A stretch of 64,000 bases of DNA from positions 930,001 through 994,000 of the forward strand of contig OY756145.1 in NCBI GenBank assembly GCA_963576785.1. The letters run 5' to 3'. Below are positions 21,227-33,823 of the stretch, one piece after another (position 1 is the stretch's first letter; each line of letters opens with the position of its first letter). A program made the translations under genes and the position numbers. A model generated the notes under the pieces. That model was not told the DNA's origin. It did not search any database and worked only from the letters and a program-made list of their open reading frames with translations. This DNA is from Chlorophyllum brunneum (lineage: Eukaryota > Basidiomycota > Agaricomycetes > Agaricales > Agaricaceae).

Positions 21227-24200
21227 TCACTCTACAGAAGGCGCAACAGTGTCTGCTCTCGATGGCGAATGTGGCGGTCTCGGCGACGTAGGTAACCCAA
21301 CCACAACACCACCAGCCCCGGTCACCCTCGAAAACCTATTCATTCCTCGACTGGGCGTACTCAGAACCACATTCACATTGAGCCCTTTACTGTTCGCCGT
21401 ATGTGCCGCCTTGGAGGCCCTTGACGCTACAGGGGTGTTTGGTGGACTGATCCGTATCGTGTGCTGCTGCTGCTGCTGCTGTTGAAACTGATCACCATCA
21501 CGGACTGGTGTTGACAAAGACGCCGACGCCGACTCGGCAGTCATCTCACCGTCACCCGTCGTCTCAGTTCCACTCTCGTCCTGCACGGAGTAATCGTCTG
21601 CATCCGACTGCGGGTCATCCGCGGATGCTAAACAAGGTACGACAAACAAAGTAGAGAAGCCTCGGTCAGCGCCCGAACTTGGGTGCAAAAATAGCCAGGA
21701 AACAAATTTCTAGAAGACGTACTTTTCAGACTGCGTCCTCCGAGTCCGAGAACCTGATCTGCAGCCGCATCAGAGTATTGCCTGCTATTCCTCTTCAGGG
21801 TATCGTCCCCTTCTCCACCCTGACCATCGCCACCATTGTCCGTACCACTGTCGAGATCATTGCCAGCATCAACGTTGAACACGCGGTTGAATTCTCCAAG
21901 CATCAGACTGAATACTCCTGCGGGTATCCCCAGTGTAGGAGAGAAGACTATGCCAACGTTTCGCATCGTCATCTTGTTCACGCCTGCATTTTGCACGATC
22001 AGAATCAGGTGGGCTGTGAGCGCACGCAGGAGCGTGTAGTTTGCAAGTGGAAGTAATGCGATGAGCTGTGACAATTCCCTGATACGTTCTTGAGCGTCGA
22101 CAAAATCTGATTTCCGAGTTAATCGCCTTGAACCGGACATAACAACAAGAATGACATTACCGATAACGGACAAAAACCTGAAATGCAGGTCCCTAGTCAG
22201 GATGCTCGCAGGTAACTCCCTCAAGTAGCTCTTGAGTAATCCAGCGATCGCGTGGGGGTCCCAGTACTCATCACTCGCCAACAGATTCACATCACCCTCT
22301 GCATACGTTAACAGCGCGCATCAATCACCGTAGGTGAAATTGATGAGACAAGCACGCACCGGCATTAAACCTATCCTTCAAACTCTTGATAACAGCAGAG
22401 CTCCCACTCAACCGGTAAATTCCCTCCTCTTGATCAGCTTTCTTCGCCTCCAGATACTCAATCGATCTAAACACGATCGATGGCAGATTACATATCTGTG
22501 AGACTTCAAGCGACTCTTCTAGAGGAACTCCGAATACATTTCGAGGCGCTACCGCAACTTGCCTTTCACCTACTCGCACATGTTAGCCATTCCAAGGTTA
22601 GTTGAGGCGTCTAGGGTACGAACCATTCGTCGTAGCCCGCCACGTGCCAGGCCAAAACCTCGACTTCGCCCTCTCGCGTCTATTTCCACTAACAACGCCA
22701 CCACCGTTACCATCAGCACCACCCGACGCCCCATTCTCATCCCTATCCTTATCCTTCCCAAACTTGAATCCAGATGGAATAGGCGTGCCACCCATCGGAC
22801 CCGAGATCTTGACTTTAGTGGTACTCCCAGTATCCAATTTTTCAGGCGATGCAGATCTATTATCGTTCGACCCAGGCAAGTTATTAGAGTAGAGAGTATT
22901 GGAGTTGTTGGTGCTCAATGAAGGATGGAACGATTTTCGACCGTCATTGCGGTGCCTCTCGGGTGAATGTGCAGATTTTCTTTTATCGGGTGTCTCCGCT
23001 ACAACCCCAACATAGTGCCCCATTTCGGAATTTGGCCTAGGACCGACGATGTCGCTGGCCCCACTACCAGTAGCAGTAGATAGAGGGGATGACGAATCAG
23101 GTAGGCTCGATGGGAGACCTTGAAGTCTATCCAATACCCTCTTTGCAGTGATGTTACTGTTCTGGTTGTGGCCGCTTTGTGATGAAGGGGTGCGCTCAAT
23201 GGGTGAAGGCTCCATTGATTTGATAGGACTCCCAGATCGATCCAAGTTCACACTGAGGTTGGCGGGGTTGAGGTTATTGATATCGTCCACGTTATATGGC
23301 GTTGAGAACAATTTTGCATTACTCGAGTCTTGTGGGAGTTGTGAGAGTGGGACACCTTTTGATACCAAGATCTCCTCTTTTGAGAGTCCTCTCTGCGACT
23401 GTTTTCCTGGCTGCTGCTGCTGCGCAGAAGACGAAGAGGCCCCATAACCCAGCGGTTCCTCGCTATACACCCCTGTAAAATACCGCACGAGCATATCAAC
23501 CCATGCATCTCTCTCTTCATCACTCTCCGCACATAGTACGTGTCTTGGGTGTGACCCGCCAGGGCCCTTTTTAGCTTCAACGATGAGGAAGGCATGGCGG
23601 TATTCTTTCTCATCGCTATCATGGTGATGTGAGTTGGAGTTTCCGTTGGGGTTGCTGGAGTTTGAATTGGAGGTGTTGTACTTGTCGGAGCTGCGTTGTT
23701 GACGTCCAATTTGCGCACCAGTGATTGTTATAGAACCAAGGTGCGCTCCGCCACGCTGTTAGGAATAAATAAAGTTATGAGTTATTTTTGTTTTTTTGGG
23801 GTGGTGATGATGATACGCACGGATTCGTAGTATTCGAGTACCGGACCTTGTAGCACAAAGTATCGAGTTTTCCACCCTCCGAAATTTTTACCTCGTTTTG
23901 TGAGATAGCCTTCCTTATGTCCAGCTTGCATCACCGGCTGACGAGTTTCACGGACGATATCAGACGTAAGGAATGCGATGACTTCGTCGTTATTCTTGAC
24001 TGGAAGTTTTACGAGTGATTGGAGATATGACTCCAGCACGGCCTGTCACGTTTTAGTGTGGATCACCCATTGAAACAGGAAAATTGAGCGCACTTTTCGC
24101 TGGTCGACCTTCGCAGGTGCGTGATCCCTCCACAATTTTCCCTCCGGTAAACTAACAATCCTTTTCGCGAGAGACTTCCCAACACTTGACCTAATTCTCG

Positions 24201-26352
24201 AGTCTAGCGCGACGACATCGGAATACATTTTCTCCACTTTCCACGGTTCCTTCCCATTCCCAGGGTTAACGACGATAACGAACGAGAGAACTTCTTTGCC
24301 TCTGTCGTTCGGCCGGACGAAAGATTGCGAGACAGAGATGAGGGTTGTTGGGAGGTCCGTAGAGAGGAGGGGAAGAGCTCGATATTGTTCTCGTTCGCGA
24401 CTGCGCATGGGGATGGATTCGAGAGAACTGAGGGTCGACGTAGACTCGAGGGGGTGTTGCTGCGGCTTTTCAGAAGGTCGAGAATCCATACGGGGAGGTA
24501 TGATAACAGCTCCTGGTGCTTGCTGTTGGTGTTGAGGGGAGTAGGGTGGTGTAAGTGAGGCTGTGGAATAACTCAACTCGATGGAAGTTAATTGTTGTTG
24601 CTGTGTGTGATGCTGATGCTGATGTGGCTGGGATTGAGGGACAGATGAGGAGGATACCACAGAACTGGTAATCAGCGAGTGATTGGTCCCGGGTGTGGCC
24701 TGACCTATTCTGGTCGGGTGATCAAATGCGAGGTCGGGTGGTTGCCACTGGGGTAACGTTGTAGATGAATGTGGAGACTCTTCTTCAAGTATGGCTCGTA
24801 TTTGTCCTGGGTCTTGTATTTGACTTGGGGGATCTGAGAAGGGACTGGTGAAGGTGGGAAAGTTCAAGATTGATTGTTGTTCAGGCAGTGTCGTTGTACT
24901 GTCGTTGGTGCTGGATTCGAGGATGTCTGACTCTGTTGATTTAGACTGATCTTGAACAGATCCGACATCTGTTCCATCCTCGTCTAATTCCCCGTCCTCG
25001 TCTGCGTCATCGTCGTCATCCAGGTCGAGAAACTCTCCCGAAATTATCTGACCTGCTTGCTCGTCGTGCGTTTGGGGGACGAGATTGGAAGAGACTTTGG
25101 GTTTCGAGGACGTGAATGTGTCGAGCTTGGGACTCGGGACAGGCGAGTCAACCATGTTGACGATATACTGTCTAGCCTCATCTGGCAAAGATATGCGCGA
25201 GCTGCGTGGATCGACGATTGGGAGGTGAGGCCGTGTCTCGGGAATGGCTGACAAGGAACTCGTTTGGGGTTGTATGCTAGATGATGCTGTTTGAGGTGTG
25301 GCAGGTGACATTGTGATTTGTACCGTCGACGTGAGTGGTGCCGTTTGGGGGGTTGCAACGGGTTGATGGGAAGGTTGCTGAGTTGGGGTATATGTTGAGA
25401 GAGTGGAAGATGTAGCGGTTGCAGGGCCCGGAGTGCCCTGGCTGGCAACAGAAGAGATGCTATTGACACTTTCAGCAATGCTGCCTTTGCGGAATTGCAG
25501 AGGCCGAGTTTGTTCTTCCGGAGAAGTGGAAGCGGATAGGGACACTGAAAAAGAATCTGAACGCGGCGGAACCATGAGTGGGCTGGGAGAAGGTCTCTGG
25601 GACTTGGATGGGGTTGATGGGAAAGCGGAGGATGGTGCAGAGATGGGATGTGGGGAGTGCTGTGGCGGGGTCTGGGAGCGTGGGGTGGAGGAAGAGCTTG
25701 CGCTTGATTGAAGCGAACTGTCGTTGTTGCGGAGAGATAAAGGCTCGTACGAGCGTGAGGAGTGCAGATGGTGTGGCTGTAGTCGTGGAGTCGCTGGAAG
25801 AAGACGAGGTGAGTTTGAATCGGAACAAAAGATGGGCGAGAACGGACCATTGTCGTCAGAGTGATGTCGTGAAACTTGGTGTCGTGGATTTGAAGAAGGA
25901 TCTGGAGGGTCGACGGTTGGGCGTGTGGCACGATCGGTGCCCTTCTGGTTCTTTCGCTCAAGGGGGCCACCGAGTGCGATGACTTTTGCCCTGTAGGAGT
26001 CGCGCTCTCCTCTGATTCTCTCGAGCTCCTTGAGAATCTGATTATAGCCTGACCGCTGTTTTTCGATTAGCTTCCAGAGCTGGGTATTCTGCGCGGCGAG
26101 GACATTGCGCTCGTTGACGGCCTGGTCGAGTGCGGCCATGGTTGGGTCGTGAGCGGTGTCATGTTGTTTGAGGAGAGCCTGGAGAGAGATTGGCTGGGAG
26201 GTGGAGAGAGAGGGGGAGGTGGTTGAGGCAAGGCTTGCGTGGGAGGTGGATGGGGAGGTGAAGGAGCGGTGGGGGGCTGGCTGGCCTGGAGAGGGATGGG
26301 CTGAGGTCGGGAACTGGAGTCTGTCTGTGCGGGTGGGGGTAGCTGAGGCCAT
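21227..26352 (-). CDS. BEM3: BEM3-like Rho GTPase-activating protein (PX-PH-RhoGAP)
   Basis: A negative regulator of Cdc42/Rho GTPases in cell polarity, recruited to membranes through phosphoinositides. The protein has roughly 1,580 residues in seven exons, against 1,128 in yeast Bem3. In order: a coiled coil at about 40-95; a long Ser/Pro/Thr-rich linker with an acidic run (DLDDDDDADEDGELDEDG); a PX domain at about 658-785 (KVEKMYSDVVALDSRI); a PH domain at about 797-905 (KEGYLTKRGKNFGGWKTRYF); another disordered linker; and RhoGAP at about 1,222-1,410 (VFGVPLEESLEV), with the arginine finger in EGIYRLSG and GLLKSYLRELPASI, then TMRNVGIVFSPTLG. A short glutamine run lies near the C-terminus (21464-21484). 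The start MASATPTRTD at 26352 is the first in-frame ATG. It is divergent from the serine dehydratase, 159 bp away. Confidence 0.9.
21464..21484 (-). repeat. CAG triplet run coding polyglutamine
   Basis: Seven consecutive glutamine codons, mostly CAG on the minus strand, sit inside the last exon of the BEM3-like gene. The tract is short and likely to vary in length between strains. Confidence 0.8.
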
Positions 26353-26511
26353 GAGAGAGACAGCCAACTGCAAAAGTCGTTGTCACCTAATCATTCTACC
26401 CACGTGACCTTCCCGCCAGTACTTCCGATCAGGGTCACATTCCGCTAGGCTCCCCGCACATCCACCCCTCCCCTGTGATTCAAATACACCCCCCACTTGC
26501 TCTCAACCATC
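26353..26511. promoter_or_regulatory. Compact divergent promoter, BEM3 / serine dehydratase
   Basis: Only 159 bp separate the two start codons. Both genes are read outward from it, so the two core promoters overlap. The segment is C-rich on the plus strand close to the dehydratase start; no TATA box was seen. Confidence 0.6.
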
Positions 26512-29500
26512 ATGTTCGCAACTCTCTCTAGGTCTCTCGCCCCGTCACCATCAATACGCCCAACATTCATTTACTCTCGTTTCACGAGCCCCTTCCTCGC
26601 AACAACATCCACTAGTAAGAGATGGCTCAATACCACTCTCCACAAAGATCATCGCGACCAACATCCTCCACGTCAATTACCCGAACATGCTGTCATCTCT
26701 GCATTCGATCTGTTCAGCATTGGGGGTCCGTCAACTTGTTCCCTGGTCCTCACCAGCGTTAAGTAGAATAAACTCCCAGTTGGTCCCTCGTCCTCCCATA
26801 CCGTGGGACCTATGCGCGCTGGAAGAATTTTCATCACGGATCTTAAGGAACTTGACTTGTTAGAAAAGGTAATTATCTCGGCACTCGCCCGAGTCGCGAA
26901 TCCCTTTTCACCCTACAAACAAGGTTCACACGATAAAGATAAACTTGTGAGACTACCGCGCGCCTCTGAACATCCTCCGCTGATTCTTGGTCGCGCAAGA
27001 TATGGCTCCCTGGCTGCAACGGGTCCGTGCATCTCGTTTCAACCTCAAGGTCCGGGAGCTAACCCTCGACGCGTCGCATGTTAGGAAAAGGGTATCGAAA
27101 TTACTCTGCCCCTTCAATCCCTATATTCACGCTCAGCGCAGGCATCACACACCCCAGGCTATCCTCCTGGGCCTTGAAGGCATGTCCCAAATACATTTCA
27201 CTGGTTAACAGCGTCAACCCTGAATCTGGCTAGGCTCAGACCCAGAAACAATAGACACCGGGACCATTCCCTCCCGTTATGCCGCTATCTTCGCCACTAA
27301 GACTCTAATGCTAGGCGGCTACCATCGTATCCATTATGATATGGACCGAGACATGCTCTGGCGGTATGATATAGTACTGAAAACTCACCCAAATGGAATG
27401 AGGTTTAGTTGTTTCGACGCAGAGGGCACGCTACTTGCCACCAACGAGTACTTTAGCGTTGGTGGTGGTTTTGTTGTGAACGACAAGACTAAAGGTCCGT
27501 TATATGTCGTCGTTCTTCGAAACACTGACGATGATGATGGTGGTGGTGCTGACTTCTGACAGTGGATGAGAATTTGTTTTATAAAGGTGTCGACAAGAAA
27601 GCTGTTCACGGTGCCAGACTGCAGCAAAGCCATTCACTCGGTGAACCAAACCAAGACATGCTACTTGTCGCGGGCGAATGCGACCCAGATGTTCACCTAC
27701 TTTCAGTCGACACTGATACAGAAAAAGATCAGATTCCAGAGCTGCCACCCTATCCGTTCGACACTGCCGCTACACTCTTATCTCTGACCCAAAAACACAA
27801 CGTATTTCCAATCTCCCATCCCAATCTGACAGGGTCTCTAATAGACCCGTACTTAATCATATATCTAACAGATGACTATAGCCCAAATCGTACACGACAA
27901 TGAGGTCCGCACCAACTCCACTTGAACCACAAAACTTACTTTAACCGACCAACAGAAATACTTCGGTTACACAGAAGAAGATATCCATGAGAAGGTGTGT
28001 GCCCATACATATTCCATCAAAAACTCTCGAAGCTCTTTTCGAGTGCTTCAAGAATAGCACTGACTGAACTTTCTATACCATCATCATCAATATCACCATG
28101 TCACCGTCGTCTTTCTTGTTCTGCATCTGGTCACCGTGTTCTGGCTTTTTGGTACTGTTGGCAGGTGATGCGCATATGGCAAGTCATGGACGAATGTATC
28201 AGAACAGGCGTATCCACAACTGAACGTACCCTCCCTGGTCGTCTGGGCCTCAGACGACGTGCACCAATGTTGTACAGACGTCTGATGCGTGGGTGAGCAC
28301 TACTCCTCATATGACACCCCTTTCACGACTGTCGTTGGCTCTACTCGGCGTACTATTCACGTCCCTCCCCGACACCGAAACATCACCCAGTGCCAACCGA
28401 TGCCAGCCAAACAAAATATTTCATCATTATTCACATCAGCCCTTCTAATTGCACTCTCCTGACACTTTATCTCTGCTTTCTCTATCTCATCAATCCTCTG
28501 GCGCTGACATGTCTTTCCCCCTCCACTCTTCTCTGCGATTTTAATAGATTTTACCCCGGAATTGCGTCACCCACAGTCGGTCTTCCGGCTATTGGTCCGG
28601 GGTCGGGTATCGTAGCTGATGCTATCTCTGGACCTCGCCCCGCCCCCCGTCCTAACAATATTAGTACGACGGACCTAGAAGATGACGACAAGGGGGTGTA
28701 TGAAGTCAGCGACAACGACGCTGAAATGATAGAGGAAATGAAGAAAAAGGATAATGGGACCCCCGAAGCTTTGGCTGCGAGGAAGAAAGCGACGCTTGCG
28801 GCTCTTAAACGCGTGCCCAAAATCGTTGGATCAATAGATCACGCTATCATGCCTATGGCGCCGGTAAGTACCTCTTATCAGCCCTTTCAAATGATACTTA
28901 CCCGGACCCTCTGTTCGTCATGAATGTGTGATTCAACGCCAAATAAAATCCAATTCAATCAACGTGCTTTTCATTCCCGATTTCTCGCGTCCGATAACTC
29001 TGGGATCAAACATTAAACATTATTTTTTGACGCTCTGGATCCCTGGAACCCGGACCGATGCATCTGACATGTCGACAGAGACGAACTGTCGTACCCGCGA
29101 TGGATTTCTTGTCCTGCTATGCGATCGCGGTTAATGAAGTCAACGCCTCGGGAGGCAGGATTGTCACGTCTCCGACCAACGGTGCTGCAGGCGTCATACC
29201 GGCAGTCTTAAAATATATCGTCGAGGTGCGTGCGGACACTTCTCCCGCGAATTCGCCAATCATGTGGCATTCATCTCTTGGACTTGGACTCATCATAACC
29301 TTGGTAAATGGTTTGGATTTTAAAGTTTGTTAGCGATGATCCTGTAAGGAGTATCGAGACCTTCCTATTGACGGCCGCCGTAAGTCCTTGATTCACTCGC
29401 TTGTGCAATGCGCTATTTTTTGCTCTCGGAGGGACTTTCTCTGGCCCTCCCGTTTTCTATACTTTGGCACGCAGACCGGATCTTGCGCTATCGCGCCATT

Positions 29501-31656
29501 CTCCATTCTAATACTTTCGTCTCACTCTGTTACTAGCCTGTGGCATTCTGACTTTGTGTTCTGCTCCATATGGTGATCATGATATTTCCAAACGGAACCC
29601 CATCTTTCTTGGCTCTTTGATTGGAATTCACGCTCTAATGTGATGCACTTGCGCTGATACGATGCGGGCCATTGCTATCACCCTTCTATCATAGGCCGTT
29701 GGAATGTTGTTCAAACGGGGAAGCACTATTTCTGCTGCGGAGGGCGGTTGTCAGGCTGAGGTTGGCGGTAGGTCATTCGCCTCTCCTGCCATGTTTGTTG
29801 TTGCGGTTCAGTGCTAACCAAATTGTTCTTATGACTGGGAAACACAGTCGCGTGTTCCATGGCTGGCGCGGGTTTTGCGGCTTGTATGGGTGGTAAGATC
29901 CCATCCAATATCCATTTGTTTCAAGTCGAATCTCATAAGATTTCGTTTCTGCTCCATGACACAGCTTCACCGGAGACGGTGCTCCAAGTGGGTCCATCCC
30001 GTGCTCACCTTTACACAACTTTCCTCCACTGATCACTGAAATATAACACCATCAATTCCTCTGCTCCTTCAAGGCTGCTGAAATAGGCATAGGTGCGCAA
30101 TTAAACCAAATATCCCAACTATATGTTTAGGCTCATGGTCATCTTCTGTCTGCATTTGCACATATCTGCATATCTGTCTATCAACTAACCGACCGATCGA
30201 ACTGCCTGAACCTAACTCTGTCATCGCCCTTCGCCTTACCTTCCTTGCACTGGTGGTCCATGGCCTCATGGTCTCTTCTGTCTTCCTTTACCCACGCGTG
30301 CCGTTTGATGAACATTCTATGGACCTTATGGACCATTTGCTAAACATAGAACACAATCTTGGACTTACCTGTGATCCCATAGATGGACTAGTCCAGGTGC
30401 CTTGTATAGTGCGTGGTTCTTTTTATCTCTTCCCTCCCTCCTGGAGCTCACTAAAATTTTGATGATGGTGTCCGGTCTGGCATTCTCTATTGAATCGCTC
30501 ACCAATGATTTGCGCCCGGTTAATTCGGTTTCCTGTCCTTTTTTGTTCTATCTCGCGCATTTGACATTGATTCCGTGGATGTTTCTGTGGCGCAATGGTA
30601 TATGGTGCGTCCGCTAGGAGAGAAACAGTCTCGGAGGCGAGTAGGCATTTCCTTTGCGGGGCTTTTGTGCACTCGAAAATTTCGTGGCTGACTGAAATCT
30701 TCTTTTTGGCATGATGAATGTTCCCTGATGACTTGATTTCGTCGTCGGTACTCGACCGCGCGATAACATTTATTTGGCACTGACTTTCCCTCGATCCGGC
30801 ACTTCGTACCCAAATACGTGGTCTCTCTTTCGCTCTGGTCGGTGATATGTTGTTTGATCTTGTTCTATTATGTGGTTTTCGGGGATTTTTCTTGCCGGAC
30901 GCGCTTCTCTTGCCTTCTCTCCATCTACGCGCTTTGTGGCCTTCCCTTCCAATAAACGCGCACGACGAAATCGCGGAACTGTCAACCCGTAATATCCGAC
31001 GATGTTCTTCACTCGACTTCTCAATAAACAGCTGTGAAAGCGGTCACCGCTGCCCAACTCTCTATGGCAAGCCATGGCATATATAGCGTTACGCTCGATG
31101 AAGCAATCGAAGCCATGCGGCTTACGGCAGCGGATATGAGTGTCAAATACAAGGAGACAAGTCTCTCCGTAAGTACTTGCCATATCAATACGACATGGCT
31201 TCGCTCCATGATAAAGTATGTCACGGTACTGATAGTGACCTTTCTTTTGATTTTCTGTCGCTGCCGATCGTTCGCCGGACGTTCGTTCGCTCCGCATGAT
31301 GCTGGGGTTTAATCCTTTGGTCTATTGGGCATCAACACTGATTGATATGGGAATATTGGAATGCTGAAATGCTGAACATGGGGGTATGCCCATACCTAGG
31401 GTCTTGCAGTGAGTGTTGTACAGGCTTTCTTGAACCAATTATGTCGTGTTTCTGGCATGATCCTGTCATCATTGCTGACACCCGGATCATGAGAGCACCA
31501 CAAGTCATTCAGTCACTCAGAGGTCTTGTAGGGGCTAGTACTCTACGCCACCTTCACGTTTCGGTTTTCATATGGGTTAGTTAACTGACTGACACTTGAA
31601 CTTTTTTTTTTTGACAGACGACTGTGAAGATCCCATTGACCGTTCCTGCATGGTAA
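26512..31656 (+). CDS. L-serine dehydratase, iron-sulfur (SdaA type), mitochondrial
   Basis: Deaminates L-serine to pyruvate and ammonia with an oxygen-sensitive [4Fe-4S] cluster; it is related to bacterial SdaA, not to PLP-dependent CHA1. The N-terminus ([20 protein letters not shown] and on to about residue 45) is rich in Arg and Ser and lacks acidic residues, like a mitochondrial presequence. Next come the beta domain ([26 protein letters not shown]) and the alpha domain ([76 protein letters not shown]). The cysteines fall as C-x41-C-x10-C, matching the cluster ligands reported for the bacterial enzymes. An acidic insertion ([19 protein letters not shown]) separates the two parts. The last codons read KIPLTVPAW with TAA at 31654-31656; a GT just before that stop leaves a further splice possible. 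Introns in the second half are unusually long, and one (30637-31031) is GC-AG. Confidence 0.93.
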
Positions 31657-32571
31657 GTGCAATTTACCTTTCTGCTCTATCCTATGACAGATGCTGATAA
31701 GATGGGGCGAACGCGGTTTTTTTTTGGGACAACTTTAATTCCCACCTGCCACAACCTTGTACGACTGACCCTGATTACGACAGTTGATGGCCCGATCCTG
31801 GAATTGATGGCGATGAATGGTGGCTGTGGTACATTCTACGTGATGCTGCAATGGATTGGCGGGGTTTGACTTGGAGGTGATGGGGGCGGGGAGTTTGGTG
31901 ATCTGATTGTTCATTGATGGGTGGTATTGAATTGGGAGCTCTGGCGTTGAGCTAGTGGCACTTTCGCGGGAATTTACAGAGGGCGATAATATCGCCAAGA
32001 TATCTACACGCGAATTTCGGATGCGGATATATTCGAGATCCAAGATGGAATTTCGTTTGGAATTCTTTCCTCTCATAGATGTTGGACAACGGATTTTTCT
32101 GATGATTCCCTTTCTCCCTGCGCCCGCCGATAGAGGTTCTGGCTACTGGACTGTTAGATAGACCATGAATCCGTTTCTTCTAGCCTTGTTGTGGCATAGA
32201 TATACTCGCCGCCGACCTCTAGACTTAGATGCGATTTTTCTTCCTTCTAGCTTGTTTTAACACGCTGATAATGCCAAATCAAAAGGAAAGTACTCTAGTG
32301 TTCCAAAAAGCAACCTCGTACCATAGGCAAAGCCAAAAAAAAAAAAAAGAGAAGAGAAGGGGTGCAGGGTGTGAAGTGTAGGGTAGGTGAGGTAGCCGTT
32401 AATTATTTGAGGATGCAAGGGTATCAGTATTGTGACAGAGGGGCTTGAGAAGGAAGCAAAAAAGCGAGAGCAGCAGGCGGAAGGTGATGAAGGCCCGCGC
32501 CCTTCGGGCAACCAGTACCGCGTGTATGTGCATGTCGTCCCATCGTCTCATCCATCAATAATGCGCAGCGA
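31657..32571. other. Convergent intergenic region
   Basis: About 0.9 kb between the 3' ends of the serine dehydratase (+) and RHO3 (-). It holds an A-tract near 32336 and no recognisable gene; the open stretches in it are short and featureless. Most is probably 3' untranslated sequence of both neighbours. Confidence 0.5.
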
Positions 32572-33745
32572 TCACATAATTATACACCCGGTGTCGTTTG
32601 GCCCTTTAGCTCTTGTGCTTAGTGAAACGCGGGCTGCTTCGTAAAAGACTTCTGTTACGCCTCTGTTGTGTTTTGAGCTGCATTCTGATATGACGGGTAA
32701 TGAGATAAGATGAAGATGGGGTATGAGTGTGGAGGTTTACCGAGATATCGTGAAGCACGTATTCTTCGTGCGACGGCTAGACCTTCCTCGTATTGTACTG
32801 GGTGGGTACCATAGCGTTGTAATCGTTCTTTTACTGCCCGGTCATCTCGGAGATCGCATTTGAGGGCTGGAAGGAAGTTGATCTAGAGTGTGAAGCATTG
32901 GTGAAGGGGGGCGGCGTACCGACAAGGACGAGCTATTGGGATGGAAAAGGGTGTTCTCAGTAAACGATTTGGGAGTTTAGGTTGAAGCTCACCTTGACGC
33001 CTGGGCAATACTCTAAAATCTCATCGAGCCACTGGAAAGAGCAGGGGTGAATGGATGTTCTGGTTGTGGCGCTCCAACGCAAGGAAAACGCACCTTTGAC
33101 TCGATGTTCTCTAGGGATATAGGATTGTCGACAGAAAAGCATATCATGATCACATGTGTTTCGGCATAGGACAATGAGCGAAGACGGTCAAATTCTTCCT
33201 GACCTGTTTGTGTGATGATGTCAAACGAAAGGGAACTGAGGACGTTAGATGGGTTATAGATGCCTAGACGGCAAGGTTTATTGTGAGGCACGTTGGAAAG
33301 AGATACGGACCGGCTGTATCCCATAGACTGAGCTCGACAAGTTGGTCGTCGACGTAGATATCGTGGACATAGTTTTCGAATACTGTTGGTTCACTGGTTG
33401 GTGTGTGAGATATGAAGGATGTGGCTGAAGCGCGCGGTGCGTACTAGACTTGGGTGAAGAAGCCCCTTGTGAAGACGTTGAGTAGGGATGTCTTTCCTAC
33501 AGGGGTGGGTAAGAGCGGGCATATATGGCGGCGTTGTGTGGCGTACCTGTTGCGCCATCACCGCAGACGACAACCTTTCGGGTTGAGCTTAGGACGTTTA
33601 AAAGAGCTGCAAGGTTCTGAAAGGCACCTTTCTTTGTATCTGAGGATGCGGGGTTGGTCAATGAGGTATGAGATGTTGTACAGAGACCTACTGGTCTTGA
33701 ACGGCCAAAAGCGTTGTTGTTGGATGACGAGCCGCAGAGAGGCAT
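32572..33745 (-). CDS. RHO3: Rho-type small GTPase Rho3
   Basis: A molecular switch for polarised exocytosis and actin organisation at the plasma membrane. The spliced protein has the P-loop GDGATGKTS, the effector region [15 protein letters not shown], switch [31 protein letters not shown] (the family's TKxD region, here LKCD), [10 protein letters not shown], and a C-terminal CaaX box CIIM before TGA at 32572. A terminal Met in CaaX favours farnesylation. It opens [18 protein letters not shown], as in other basidiomycete Rho3 proteins, so 33745 is chosen; the frame stays open upstream to 33808. Several introns are present, some longer than 100 nt, and the splice between the leader and KVVVCGDG is the least certain join. 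The LYC1-like gene ends only 78 bp upstream on the same strand. Confidence 0.92.
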
Positions 33746-33823
33746 TGCGTTGTTGTTGAGAGGATGAGTGGGAACTCGGCCGAAAAGGAATGGTTGTAGC
33801 GGGATCACGTGATACAGAGTAGT

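Noticed and set aside
30711..30783. Possible C/D-box small nucleolar RNA in the long serine dehydratase intron (ATGATGA at 30711, CTGA at 30780)
   Set aside because: The spacing of about 65 nt is right, but the bases outside the boxes do not pair into a terminal stem and no guide antisense element was visible. Such boxes are common by chance.
32330..32352. A-tract as a sign of a retroposed gene copy
   Set aside because: No coding remnant precedes it and no target-site duplication was seen. Homopolymer A runs are common in fungal intergenic DNA.
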